A stretch of DNA of 56,497 bases from Comamonas terrae (GTDB taxonomy: Bacteria; Pseudomonadota; Gammaproteobacteria; Burkholderiales; Burkholderiaceae_C): the NCBI RefSeq assembly GCF_001544075.1, contig NZ_BCNT01000021.1, positions 1-56,497 on the forward strand. The letters run 5' to 3'. Below, one piece after another: positions 26,791-34,570 of the stretch. Under the pieces are notes generated by a model. The model searched no databases and was not told the origin of the DNA. It saw only the letters and a program-made list of their open reading frames with translations. Both the position numbers and the translations under genes were made by a program. The first letter of the stretch is position 1. Every line of letters begins with the position of its first letter.

Positions 26791-29184
26791 CTACATCGTC
26801 AAAAGGTCTCTCGCGAGAGCCATCTCAATGCTTTCGCCCTCGTTGTCGTTGAGAACGTCCAGTCCACTCTCAGGCATATCGCCAGAGGTGGACTGCGATA
26901 CCGCGATTTTCTTGGCCATGAGTCGCAGGCATTCCATTTGTGAAGTGCCGGCGTAGCCAAGGAAGATCACGCGAACATCATGCTTCTGACCAATGCGCCA
27001 GGAGCGCCTGGCAGCCTGAAGCATCGTGTAGACGTTGAATCCCGATTGCATGAAAGCGATCGTTGGGAACTCAAGCAAATCCAGGCCAGTCTTCACAAGC
27101 TCGGGATTGGTGATGAGCACATCGATGCCTCGCTCTACCTGGTCCGCTACCCAGTCTTCCCGCTTGGCCGCATCTACGCTGGCACGCAGCACAGCTACCT
27201 TGAACCCCCTGGCTTCGAGCAGCATGCGCAACCGGGCCGTGGTGTCGCGGGTGCCTGAATAGATTGAATAGACCAGGACCTTGCGGCCGAGGGCTTTCTC
27301 ATCCATGCAGAGCTCAATGAGCTTGGCCTCTTTCGGAGTGCATTCAACATCATCGAACAGAGCCGGCTGCATGTGCAGCAGCTCCTTGCTTCTTGGATGC
27401 CTCACCGTTTCCGAACGAAAGCAGCATTCTGGCCATGCAAGCAACACGTTCATGACCACACCCAACAGCGTGCTGTCCTTCATGGCCAAGGCCTGCTTCA
27501 GGATCTGCACCAGTTTCCTCGACATATCGGCGTATGCCTCAGCTTGGTCATCGCCCATTTGCACGTCAACAAAGGACTCGTCATACGCCGGCAGCACCTT
27601 CTGCCCAATGTCCCGCAGCTTTAGGAATACCGTAATGGGAAGCACGTAACGCAAGATACCCACGGGGCCGAACCCTGGAGCCTTGCTTGTGCGAACAGTC
27701 ACGCCTTTACCCTTGGCCGTGCGGTGGGAAGTAGTTGAGGTCTCTTTGTAGATGTCCTTGAGCACTCCATGCACGCGCATGAAGCCCATGGTCGCAGCAG
27801 CCATGGAGCCGGTCTTGGATGGCTTGAAGCCGTCCTCGATCAACACCCTGGGATTGACGCGCCAGAGCAGGTGAAAAAGATCATCCGCATAGCCGCCCAT
27901 GAGTGTGCCCGTCAGCAGAAGCACCTTTTCGCACTGGCTGGCCAACACGCCCATTGCCTGCCCCTGGGCCGAGCCCTCGTTTTTGTACTCGTGTCCTTCA
28001 TCGACCACCAGCAAACCAAAGTAGTTGGTCGGCAGATAGCGCTTGATGAACTCCGTGGGCTGATAGCCGCCCTGCCCGATTGAAAACTCGAACGTGGCCA
28101 GGCTTCGCTCCATGCGCTTCGCCTGCTTGTCGCTGAATACCAGCTCCCCGTTCTCGTCCATCAAGTTCAAGAACTCGTAGACGTTGTCCTCCAGCATCGC
28201 AGCCAGTGTTTTCTCTCCAAACTTGCTGAGCAGCCGCTTCGCAGAAACCGGGCCGATGGTTGGCATCTGCTGAAGTGCGTTGAGCACCAGGTCGGACATA
28301 GAGTCGATGGGCCGCCCATTGCGAATCAGCATCCACAGCGTCGAGTTGCAGTGTTCGCACTTTCGCCGGCGGTCACTGAGGACCTGCTTGGCCAAGGGTA
28401 CGGACATGGGCAAGGTCTCGTCGTCATCGCCCTTCGATTCGAGCGGCCGCATGCAGCAAGGGCAGCATGCAGCCACGAAACGCTGGCCACCAACGAGGAT
28501 GGTGCGCTCGATAAAGGACGGACGCCAATGAAACCCCATACGCATCCGCACACGGCCCAGCACGAAGAACTCCGGCTGGCTCGTTGTGATGCCCAAGCGG
28601 GCACGCATCTGCAGCAGCTTGCGCAGCGTGTCCGGGCCATTCAAGATCCAGACCCGAGCGCCGGGTACCGTGTCAAGAATCTCGCGCCGCCACTTGTAGA
28701 CAAGGTGCGGCGGTGAGATCACAAGAGTGCGAGGATTGCGTCGCTGCAGCTGCTGAAGCAGCACAGACACGCAGATGGCCATCATGGTCTTGCCCGTGCC
28801 CATCTCCGCGTTCAAGACCGCAGCTGGCTCGCCTCGATCAGCCAGGAGCTTTACGATGGCCTGAACCGCTTCGGATTGCTCTTTGAATGGCTTGCGCTTC
28901 AAATTGTCGAGGATCTGCTGGCGGGCCAGCCAGACCTCGGACAGTTGATCGCGCTGCGGTAGATAGACAGGCGGGTTCTGTGACCGGACCTGATCGAGCA
29001 GCCCTTGGCCAAACTCGCGTATGAAATCTCCAAGGGGCAGGGTTTCATCAATCACTTCGGCCAGAAAATCTGCGCCTTCGATCGTGCCAAGTTCATCAGC
29101 GACTTCCTGTACCACCGGGGCGGCCTCGGCCGCAGTAGTGGATGCCTCTGCCACAGCGGGCTCAGCAATTGCCAAATCGTTCAT
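26791..29184 (-). CDS. SNF2-like helicase with zinc and HhH insertion
   Basis: 797 residues from ATG 29184 (GGAG 7 bases upstream); a longer frame to 29235 has no ribosome site. Walker A is NAEMGTGKT (125-133), motif II DEGH (395-398), motif III LLTGTLMGG, and motif VI QAARRSWRIGQ is the SNF2-type arginine finger region. Between motifs Ia and II sits a large insertion with a zinc-ribbon pattern (ACCPCC at 239-244 and CEHC at 276-279) and a helix-hairpin-helix-like stretch (PTIGPVSAKRLLSKFG, about 308-323). It is last in the minus-strand ICE block and may act in DNA processing or anti-restriction with the methyltransferase upstream; function is inferred. Confidence 0.83.
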   Translation of the reverse strand: MNDLAIAEPAVAEASTTAAEAAPVVQEVADELGTIEGADFLAEVIDETLPLGDFIREFGQGLLDQVRSQNPPVYLPQRDQLSEVWLARQQILDNLKRKPFKEQSEAVQAIVKLLADRGEPAAVLNAEMGTGKTMMAICVSVLLQQLQRRNPRTLVISPPHLVYKWRREILDTVPGARVWILNGPDTLRKLLQMRARLGITTSQPEFFVLGRVRMRMGFHWRPSFIERTILVGGQRFVAACCPCCMRPLESKGDDDETLPMSVPLAKQVLSDRRRKCEHCNSTLWMLIRNGRPIDSMSDLVLNALQQMPTIGPVSAKRLLSKFGEKTLAAMLEDNVYEFLNLMDENGELVFSDKQAKRMERSLATFEFSIGQGGYQPTEFIKRYLPTNYFGLLVVDEGHEYKNEGSAQGQAMGVLASQCEKVLLLTGTLMGGYADDLFHLLWRVNPRVLIEDGFKPSKTGSMAAATMGFMRVHGVLKDIYKETSTTSHRTAKGKGVTVRTSKAPGFGPVGILRYVLPITVFLKLRDIGQKVLPAYDESFVDVQMGDDQAEAYADMSRKLVQILKQALAMKDSTLLGVVMNVLLAWPECCFRSETVRHPRSKELLHMQPALFDDVECTPKEAKLIELCMDEKALGRKVLVYSIYSGTRDTTARLRMLLEARGFKVAVLRASVDAAKREDWVADQVERGIDVLITNPELVKTGLDLLEFPTIAFMQSGFNVYTMLQAARRSWRIGQKHDVRVIFLGYAGTSQMECLRLMAKKIAVSQSTSGDMPESGLDVLNDNEGESIEMALARDLLTM

Positions 29185-29285
29185 TGTTTGCTCCAAAAAA
29201 ATGAGCACACACCCCACAAAGGAGTGCGCGCCCAACGGTTAGATGAATGAAGGTGAGAAAGGCCTCTGGCGAGGCCTTGATGGAG
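29185..29285 (-). promoter_or_regulatory. Two-hairpin RNA leader of the helicase gene
   Basis: Read on the minus strand: hairpin AAGGCCTC-GCCA-GAGGCCTT (29259-29278), then TCTAACCGTTGGGCG, and a second hairpin TGCTC/GAGCA (29189-29207) whose 3' arm contains the GGAG ribosome site. It is a member of the repeated leader design of this block, though the AACC tract here follows rather than precedes the first stem. Confidence 0.5.
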
Positions 29286-29882
29286 TTAAGGAAGGAGAAC
29301 GCGGTTGCGAACGCCCTCACTTACATGCCGAATGAAGTGATCAGAAATACTTACACGCAGCGCGTGAAGATTTCCGATGCGCGGATAGAGGCCACCCCCG
29401 AGCTCGTGGACAGCGCCCTTCTCTCGACACCAGGCAATCAAGGGTCCTTGCCAGTGATCGAGCAGCGCAATGGGAGCCAAGGTTTTCACCAGAGCCCACA
29501 CCTTCTCCTCGATGCCGGCGTCGACATTGGACACCACCCAGCCAATGCGGTTGGGCTTGTCGATCTCCTGTAAGCGTTTGTCGTAGACGAACAGATGGTT
29601 CAAAGATCCAAAGAGGTTCTGACGCGGTAGACGGCCGGTGAACTTTCCCAGGCGCTCCGCAGATCCAACCTGGACATGGTTACGCGTTCCTTCAGGGCTC
29701 ACCAACGTGAAATCCGTGATTCCGTGCTCAGTCCTGCCCAGCTCCATAGCCGCGATGAACTGCATGGCAGAAGCATCGCGCCCATAGAACGAGAGAAACA
29801 TGAGCTCGCCCTCATCGTTCCGCAGGCAAGCGTCGGCCCATAGATCCGCGAAACCCTCTATACGGTGAAGCGCTCTTTGCAT
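29286..29882 (-). CDS. ICE protein of unknown function
   Basis: 198 residues, no family recognised. It is soluble, mixed alpha/beta, without signal peptide or membrane helix. Regions such as LMFLSFYGRDASAMQFIAAM and WCREKGAVHELGGGLY look well folded. ATG 29882 has GGAG at the correct distance inside a leader hairpin. It lies between the helicase and two small overlapping genes in one minus-strand array. Confidence 0.75.
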   Translation of the reverse strand: MQRALHRIEGFADLWADACLRNDEGELMFLSFYGRDASAMQFIAAMELGRTEHGITDFTLVSPEGTRNHVQVGSAERLGKFTGRLPRQNLFGSLNHLFVYDKRLQEIDKPNRIGWVVSNVDAGIEEKVWALVKTLAPIALLDHWQGPLIAWCREKGAVHELGGGLYPRIGNLHALRVSISDHFIRHVSEGVRNRVLLP

Positions 29883-29942
29883 GAAATGCTCCTTTTATGG
29901 AGCAGCCCACAAGGGGCGTGCCCCGTGTGGGTGGATGAAAGA
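29883..29942 (-). promoter_or_regulatory. Two-hairpin RNA leader of the 29882 gene
   Basis: On the minus strand TTTCATCCACCC leads into a GC-rich hairpin with 11-base arms and one mismatch (29906-29931). The second hairpin TGCTCC-ATAAAA-GGAGCA (29887-29904) follows directly and fully pairs the ribosome binding site GGAG, six bases before the ATG. Confidence 0.65.
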
Positions 29943-30194
29943 CTATGGATTCGGTATCCAGAGCCAGGCGGCGACGTAGGTACCGTCTTCCGCCGGCGCT
30001 ACCAGCGGCAAGGGATCGATGACGCATTGGTCATTGGCGTGGATCTCCCTGGCACGGGCGATTGCATCGGCGCACTCAGCGCGATTCAGATCCTGGTTGT
30101 TGAGAAGCCTGCCGAGCTGCGTGACAGCACCGGCAAGGTCGCCCGACTCCCAGGAGTCAACGACATCCCGCGCTGCTTCCTCCAGCTCATGCAT
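29943..30194 (-). CDS. Small acidic protein of unknown function
   Basis: 83 residues, not recognised. It is helical and acidic (HELEEAARDVVDSWESGDL, then LNRAECADAIARAREIHAND) with a short hydrophobic C-terminus (VAAWLWIPNP). It has no leader hairpin of its own; its start overlaps the end of the upstream gene by 8 bases, so it is probably translated by coupling. Confidence 0.65.
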   Translation of the reverse strand: MHELEEAARDVVDSWESGDLAGAVTQLGRLLNNQDLNRAECADAIARAREIHANDQCVIDPLPLVAPAEDGTYVAAWLWIPNP

Positions 30195-30534
30195 GGGCAG
30201 CCGCCTTGCGTTTCTCCAAGGCGTCGTAGTGCATCTCGACCTGCAGTTTGAGGTCCTCGATCTGGGTCAGCGCCTGCGTATGCTGTTCGCGGACAACCTT
30301 CTCAGTCACACGCTTAGGCTTTGAAGCCACGAGCGTCTTGCTGAAATCGCCATCGCCGCCAAAGCCCATGACAAAGCGCTTGAAACCTCCCTCCACCAAT
30401 GACACAGAGGCCGATGTGACGAGGGAGCTATTCAACTTACGTGTTGAGACGGTGAGCACGCGCCGGTCGCCGAGATCAATCTCGGTGTTCCCACGGTGGC
30501 CATCACGGATGTTGTTAGAAAAAGATGTATTCAT
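30187..30534 (-). CDS. ICE protein of unknown function with C-terminal coiled coil
   Basis: 115 residues from ATG 30534 (AGGAG upstream). The N-terminal half is beta-rich with a Gly-rich FVMGFGGDGDF; residues about 75-115 form a charged helix (REQHTQALTQIEDLKLQVEM) that may be a coiled coil. No family is recognised. The upstream 30535-30757 contains its leader and no gene. Confidence 0.68.
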   Translation of the reverse strand: MNTSFSNNIRDGHRGNTEIDLGDRRVLTVSTRKLNSSLVTSASVSLVEGGFKRFVMGFGGDGDFSKTLVASKPKRVTEKVVREQHTQALTQIEDLKLQVEMHYDALEKRKAAAHA

Positions 30535-30605
30535 GGATCGCTCCTGGTTCAAGTGGATAGAGCGAGCCCCTCCCCTGCGGGACAGGCCCGCAAGGGTGGT
30601 TGAAG
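30535..30605 (-). promoter_or_regulatory. Two-hairpin RNA leader of the 30534 gene
   Basis: On the minus strand TTCAACCACCC enters a GC hairpin (30572-30597, CTTGCGGG with CCCGCAGG). A second stem TCGCTC/GAGCGA (30538-30565) covers the GAG of the AGGAG ribosome site. Confidence 0.6.
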
Positions 30606-30757
30606 AAATGCCAAGGTCTCTCGACCTGGTGCGCCTTCATGGCTCAGCGCGCCTTAAAACCGTTTCTGACAGGTCAAACGGTTTTCCGCAGCTCACCTCT
30701 ATGGGTAGGCTGGGGAAAACCGGCTGTAGCCGGTTCTCGTGGGTTTAATGGGTCCTA

Positions 30758-31066
30758 TCAGAATCCATCACTGATGCATGGCTTGCTGCTGGAAGCAAGC
30801 AGGCCAAGCGCCAGTGACAGATCGAGGGCAACCAGGTTGCGAAACGTCCGGTCCGATTCCGTCATGCGCTCCCCGAGATGAAGCATGACGTTCTCAAGAC
30901 TGGCTGATGCATCACATGCCTTGTTGAGCGCATCCAGGATGTGGGGGATCTTGGAGGGCAACTCTGCAAGCGCTTCGAGCATGAGCTCGTCCTGCGTCGT
31001 CAGCCCCTGCAGATGGAGGCTGAGGATGTGTTCAAGCAGCTGGAAGGTATTCATCGAGCTCGCCAT
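30758..31066 (-). CDS. Small helical ICE protein of unknown function
   Basis: 102 residues from ATG 31066, which shares its A with the upstream TGA (TGATG). It is all-helical with heptad-like leucines (FQLLEHILSLHLQGLTTQDE, then ALDLSLALGLLA), suggesting a coiled coil or an adaptor. It lacks its own leader hairpin, as expected for a coupled gene. No family recognised. Confidence 0.65.
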   Translation of the reverse strand: MASSMNTFQLLEHILSLHLQGLTTQDELMLEALAELPSKIPHILDALNKACDASASLENVMLHLGERMTESDRTFRNLVALDLSLALGLLASSSKPCISDGF

Positions 31067-31365
31067 CAATATTCCGAGGGCAGCAAAATGGTCGTGACCG
31101 CCCAATCTGCGTCGGTTATGACCCATACCTTCTTATCGCCTACCGAGTAGGAAGACATGAGACGGCTTCTGTCTAAAAGCGCCCGTCGATTCAATGACTT
31201 ATCTGACTCGTCTAAGTCCCCCCAATCCCCGCGCACATGCCTAGAGAGCAAGTCGTACGGATTGAGGGCGAGACGACGAAGTAGATCGTCGGCTCCAACT
31301 GTGGCCACACAGCGGCCCAACTGAAAAAGTGGAGCTGCCGCCGTAGTAGGTGGTTGTTTTTGCAT
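31066..31365 (-). CDS. Plasmid/ICE-type small protein, paralogue 1
   Basis: 99 residues. The motif run RCVATVGADDLLRRLALNP, LLSRHVRGDWGDL and VWVITDADWAVTTILLPSEY belongs to a family I recall as widespread on proteobacterial plasmids and ICEs and often left hypothetical or misnamed as a restriction subunit. The next gene upstream (31458-31802) is a paralogue with the same three blocks. ATG 31365 has GAGGA upstream. Confidence 0.75.
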   Translation of the reverse strand: MQKQPPTTAAAPLFQLGRCVATVGADDLLRRLALNPYDLLSRHVRGDWGDLDESDKSLNRRALLDRSRLMSSYSVGDKKVWVITDADWAVTTILLPSEY

Positions 31366-31430
31366 GATGGTCCTCGTTAAAAAAATCGGGGACCACCGGC
31401 CCTAGAGGCTAGTGCCCCCAAGGGTGGTTA
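31366..31430 (-). promoter_or_regulatory. Two-hairpin RNA leader of the 31365 gene
   Basis: On the minus strand GCTAACCACCC begins a GC-rich stem-loop (31392-31428; ACCACC pairs with GGTGGT). A second stem, TGGTCCCCG with CGAGGACCA (31368-31395, one mismatch), pairs the ribosome site. The two stems share bases 31392-31395, so they cannot form together. Confidence 0.62.
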
Positions 31431-31457
31431 GCTTTACAGCGTGCTTCCAGTAAGGAA

Positions 31458-31802
31458 CTACGCTGCGCGTGCTTCAGCGCTCCATTCGCATGAAAGCATC
31501 AGCTTTGTCACCGACCAGTCAGCACTTGTCACGACCCATACATACTCGCTGTTGACAAGAAATGCAGATAGTCGCTGGCCACGCGCCGCTTCCAAGTCAC
31601 GCGCAAACATGACCAACTTCGTGTTGGCCAGCTCGCCTGGATCGCCACAGATGTGCCGCTGCAGGAGCTCGTGGGGATTGATGGTCCCCTGGCAAATTAG
31701 GTTGTCTAGGCCCAGCGTTGCTACGCATCGGCCCGGTCGAAACAGCGGTGTGTCATAGCGCTGCGATGGTTGTGCTGGCTTCACAGCATTTCTCAAGGTC
31801 AT
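31458..31802 (-). CDS. Plasmid/ICE-type small protein, paralogue 2
   Basis: About 114 residues. RCVATLGLDNLICQGTINP, LLQRHICGDPGEL and VWVVTSADWSVTKLMLSCEW align block by block with the downstream 99-residue paralogue, but it has lost the GDWGDL acid/aromatic core (GDPGEL). The start is uncertain: ATG 31802 lies directly on GGAG, whereas TTG 31796 would have ideal spacing. Tandem duplication and divergence is the simplest reading. Confidence 0.7.
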   Translation of the reverse strand: MTLRNAVKPAQPSQRYDTPLFRPGRCVATLGLDNLICQGTINPHELLQRHICGDPGELANTKLVMFARDLEAARGQRLSAFLVNSEYVWVVTSADWSVTKLMLSCEWSAEARAA

Positions 31803-31899
31803 CTCCAATCAAGTGAATGAACGAGGACAACCTTCCCTGGGAAAGTGTCCCCAGGGGGTTGCGGTTCGCCGGCCGAGGCCAGCAGTGGTTAAAGAAAAG
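31797..31899 (-). promoter_or_regulatory. Two-hairpin RNA leader of the 31802 gene
   Basis: After the methyltransferase stop the minus strand reads TTTAACCACTGCTGG, then a hairpin CCCTGGGG/CCCAGGG (31835-31856). The second stem pairs GGTTGTCCTC with GGAGATGACC (31797-31832, nine of ten pairs counting wobbles) and covers both ribosome site and start codon. Confidence 0.6.
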
Positions 31900-33027
31900 C
31901 TATGCGATGGCGACGATCCGACCCAGCCGGTGGTCGGGGGTGAACTCGATGGCATTGATGACGGGGACGAACCGGTCCAGCATCACCGTGGTCTGCGATG
32001 CTTGACCTTTCTCGTCAAAGTCAACGGACACCTTGCGCTCCTTGCGTTTGTAGGTATCCCCCTTTATCAGGAGAGTTCTGCCGCCGGCGCCGTGGATCAT
32101 TCCGACCACCTGGCCAGCCGCAAGGGCAAGCGCAAGGTGCCATGGCGTCAGATCGCGCAACGGCGGTCGACAAGCGCCGCCGACCTGGCTGAACTGCGAT
32201 GAAAGCCCGCTCCAAAGCAGACTCGATTCATACTTGTCCAGCTCGTCGCCGAGCTGCTCGGCATCGATCTGCACAGCGTGGAAGTCGAACTCCTGATCGA
32301 CCTGCAGCGCAGGAATGACATATGGCTCCAACTCCCAGGAGTCTGGAATGACAGGGGCGCCCTCTTCCGAGGCTTGGGCCTCAGTCAGTGGCTGCAGGGC
32401 CGCCTTGGTGGCATGGGTTGCCCGGCAGCGCTTGCCAATCACTATGCATTGTCGAAACTGCTGCACTGGCGCCATGAAGATCCGCAGATCCTCAAAGTTG
32501 CGCACCAGGTAGCTGCGTATTTCGTCGTCGAGCGCGTAGTGCGGAATGATGTAGACAAGCACTCCGCCGTAGGCGAGATATGGCACAGTTTTGCGAAGAA
32601 AGGTTCGCTCCAGGCGCTCGGCCTTATCAGCCTCCGCTAACAGCGAGCGCTGGGCTGATTGATCGGCTACGCCGAAGCCATAAGGCGGATTTAGAAACAG
32701 CAGGCCCATGCTTCTCGGCTTGAGCACGACATCGTGCACGTCCGAATGAATCACACGGTCGAGGATTCCCTTTGCATGACGCGCTCTGTCACGGTCGAGC
32801 TCGATGCCGAAGGCCTCGGCACCGCCGATTCGCCCTCGATCGACGGTCAGTAGCTGCCGTAAATCGGCGAGCGCGCTGCCCTCGCCGCAGCAAGGGTCAA
32901 ACATGCGTATGCCCCCCTTCTCGGGCATCTGCAGCAGGTTTGAGATCCGGCGTATGGATTCCTCGTCCGTGGGGTAGTAGCCGTTTTTGACATAGTTGTG
33001 CGCCAGGCGCGAGAACATTAAGGCCAT
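31900..33027 (-). CDS. DUF6094-type DNA methyltransferase
   Basis: 375-residue class I SAM-dependent methyltransferase. Motif I is FDPCCGEGSALADL (about 43-56); a carboxylate in IELDRDRA follows; motif IV NPPYGFG (about 112-118) is the signature of N6-adenine or N4-cytosine DNA methylases. The C-terminal 150 residues lack a recognised target-recognition domain. It resembles the DUF6094 family of ICEs and plasmids. No restriction endonuclease gene is nearby, so it is an orphan that may protect transferred DNA. ATG 33027 has GGAG upstream. Confidence 0.8.
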   Translation of the reverse strand: MALMFSRLAHNYVKNGYYPTDEESIRRISNLLQMPEKGGIRMFDPCCGEGSALADLRQLLTVDRGRIGGAEAFGIELDRDRARHAKGILDRVIHSDVHDVVLKPRSMGLLFLNPPYGFGVADQSAQRSLLAEADKAERLERTFLRKTVPYLAYGGVLVYIIPHYALDDEIRSYLVRNFEDLRIFMAPVQQFRQCIVIGKRCRATHATKAALQPLTEAQASEEGAPVIPDSWELEPYVIPALQVDQEFDFHAVQIDAEQLGDELDKYESSLLWSGLSSQFSQVGGACRPPLRDLTPWHLALALAAGQVVGMIHGAGGRTLLIKGDTYKRKERKVSVDFDEKGQASQTTVMLDRFVPVINAIEFTPDHRLGRIVAIA

Positions 33028-33104
33028 GGGCGGCTCCAGAAATGGAAAAGCCAGTCTCCTTGTGGAGAGCTGGCTTGGTTAAAGAGGTGGTACTTCAGTA
33101 CCGC
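33028..33104 (-). promoter_or_regulatory. Two-hairpin RNA leader of the methyltransferase gene
   Basis: On the minus strand TTTAACC precedes hairpin AAGCCAG-c-TCTCC-ACAA-GGAGA-CTGGCTT (33048-33076, one-base bulge). The second stem GGCT..CCA/TGG..AGCC (33032-33052) pairs the GGAG ribosome site. The stems overlap at 33048-33052 and exclude each other, giving a switch-like layout. Confidence 0.65.
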
Positions 33105-33665
33105 TTAGAACGGGATCTCGTCTGGATCAAGGCCAACGCCGGTAAGCTCTTGAACCTTTCCGTAAATGTCGAGGCGCGGCAACGCGCGCTTCAAGGCTTC
33201 TCGGTAGAGAGGGTTAGAGCGTGCATGCACCGCGATGACGGACGCTGCAGACTGCTGAGCGGGTAAGTCTTGAATGCGGCGAAATGCCACGGTATCGGCA
33301 AGCGCCATCACTTCTTCTACGTCTGGCGACTGCAGCTCGTCAATCTCAGCACGCATCTCTAGGCGACGCATGATATGAAAGAGCGCCTCATGATCGAACA
33401 GCCTCTGCACGGTCGACAGCATGCTGCCGCCTTCATGCATCCATATGCCATTGACATACCGGATCTGCTCCACGGTGCGGTCCATGAGACGACACTGGAA
33501 GGCTGTCGAGCTCAACTCAGTTGCCTTCGCAATAGCGTCCTTCGCGATATAGAGCCGGTAGGTGACCTCCATACGCGTGTCGTAGATCTCATAGCGATGC
33601 GCGGGCTCATTCTGAGTCCACAGGAGAAGCTCTTTGAACGCAGCTTCATTTGCACTAATGGACAT
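33105..33665 (-). CDS. ICE protein of unknown function
   Basis: 186 residues from ATG 33665, preceded by GGAGGA; a longer frame adds four residues without better support. It is soluble and mostly helical. Charged helices such as EALFHIMRRLEMRAEIDELQ and a conserved-looking end (LTGVGLDPDEIPF) stand out. No family is recognised, and no signal or membrane segment is seen. Confidence 0.72.
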   Translation of the reverse strand: MSISANEAAFKELLLWTQNEPAHRYEIYDTRMEVTYRLYIAKDAIAKATELSSTAFQCRLMDRTVEQIRYVNGIWMHEGGSMLSTVQRLFDHEALFHIMRRLEMRAEIDELQSPDVEEVMALADTVAFRRIQDLPAQQSAASVIAVHARSNPLYREALKRALPRLDIYGKVQELTGVGLDPDEIPF

Positions 33666-33766
33666 AGAGTCCTCCAAACTAGGCTCAGGGAACTCCAGCC
33701 CATAGGGGCCAAAGCCCCATAGGGAAAGAAAATGCCAGCCCTGATTTCTCAGGGACTGGCACGGGT
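33666..33766 (-). promoter_or_regulatory. RNA leader of the 33665 gene
   Basis: On the minus strand TTTAAACCCG precedes hairpin TGCCAG-t-CCCTGA-GAAA-TCAGGG-CTGGCA (33733-33761), with a GNRA tetraloop and the same one-base bulge next to GCCAG as in the neighbouring leader. A second GC stem lies at 33699-33724. The last stem GAGT..TCC/GGA..ACTC (33667-33695) covers GGAGGA. Confidence 0.65.
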
Positions 33767-34000
33767 TTAAAGGTGGTCCTTCTGGGACCAGTGACCCTTC
33801 GCCCAGGCCTTTTCAGCCTTGGCTTGGGTATTCCAAGTCTCCAGAGATTCACGAGTGAACGGGCCACGCTCGGTACAAGTACCGAGGTAGAAGCCGCCTC
33901 CACTACGCAGAACCTGCATCGGCAGAACCTCGCCACATTGAGCAGCGAGAACGCCGAAAGTCACACCAGTAGTTGCTTGCGATTGAACGATTTGCGTCAT
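33767..34000 (-). CDS. Small ICE protein of unknown function
   Basis: 77 residues from ATG 34000 (GGAG at good distance); the longer open frame upstream runs through the leader. Beta-rich start (TTGVTFGVLAAQCGEVLPMQ), then a Gly-rich turn (RSGGGFYLGTCTERGP) and a Lys/Trp-rich C-terminus. It may be a small nucleic-acid binding domain; not recognised. Confidence 0.65.
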   Translation of the reverse strand: MTQIVQSQATTGVTFGVLAAQCGEVLPMQVLRSGGGFYLGTCTERGPFTRESLETWNTQAKAEKAWAKGHWSQKDHL

Positions 34001-34075
34001 GTCTTTTCTCCTGTTGATGGGGGAAAAGGACGAGCGCGCCCGAATGGGACACGGCCCATCCGGGGTTGAGAGAGG
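34001..34075 (-). promoter_or_regulatory. Two-hairpin RNA leader of the 34000 gene
   Basis: On the minus strand TCTCAACCCCGGATGGGC opens a hairpin (34039-34064, CCCGGATGGG with CCCATTCGGG). The second stem (34001-34031) pairs GTCCTTTTCC with the segment GGAGAAAAGAC that holds the ribosome site, about nine to ten pairs. Confidence 0.65.
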
Positions 34076-34214
34076 TTGAAAACGTGAGACACTTTCCAGA
34101 TGACTGAAAAGCGTCCCCAGTTGAGAGTAATAACAGGGACTCCTCGTCATGAGGAGCCTCTGGACCTAGTGCATCTTTTCGAGGAAATGGATGCGCGTGA
34201 TGCGCTACCTATTC

Positions 34215-34499
34215 TTAGAAAGAGGATGCGTCAGCAGACGGCGGCGGCAAATTCCGCTCTTTCAATAGTTGAACCAAGCTCGACGGCATGCCGTCAAGCA
34301 GCTCCGGCTTTTGATAGCACGAACTGATCAGCGTCACGATCGAACAAACCTGCCCTGGTGCAACCTGCTCGCGCAGTCGCATCAGTGCTTCGTAGTCCTG
34401 CTCGGTACACATCGCCACGAACTTGCGATAGGCGTCATGCATTTGCATGCGCTGGTCCTCAGACCAGGCAATGAGCTTAAGGCTGGAAGGTGTGCCCAT
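34215..34499 (-). CDS. Small helical ICE protein of unknown function
   Basis: 94 residues, ATG 34499 with GGAGGAG upstream. All-helical: LKLIAWSEDQRMQMHDAYRK, then YEALMRLREQVAPGQVCSIV. No family recognised. The spacer 34076-34214 behind it has no supported gene. Confidence 0.65.
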   Translation of the reverse strand: MGTPSSLKLIAWSEDQRMQMHDAYRKFVAMCTEQDYEALMRLREQVAPGQVCSIVTLISSCYQKPELLDGMPSSLVQLLKERNLPPPSADASSF

Positions 34500-34570
34500 G
34501 GAGACTCCTCCCGATAAGGAGCGGGCACGCCGGCCCTTGCGGACAGTTGTGCCCGCGAGGGTTATAGAAA
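34500..34570 (-). promoter_or_regulatory. RNA leader of the 34499 gene
   Basis: On the minus strand TATAACCCTCGC precedes a stem GCGGGCAC/GTGCCCGC (34521-34556). A short CTCC/GGAG stem (34508-34521) can pair the ribosome site. The second stem is only four pairs, the weakest in the series. Confidence 0.5.

Noticed and set aside
29259..29278. GC-rich leader hairpins considered as ordinary intrinsic terminators
   Set aside because: They lack T-runs on the minus strand, in contrast to the true terminator at 26741-26783, and they are followed closely by ribosome sites of further genes in the same direction.
34100..34327. Plus-strand open frame of 75 codons between two minus-strand ICE genes, with a protein-like start
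   Set aside because: It overlaps the end of the 34215-34499 gene, has no clear ribosome binding site and matches no family I know. The orientation is also opposite to the whole array.
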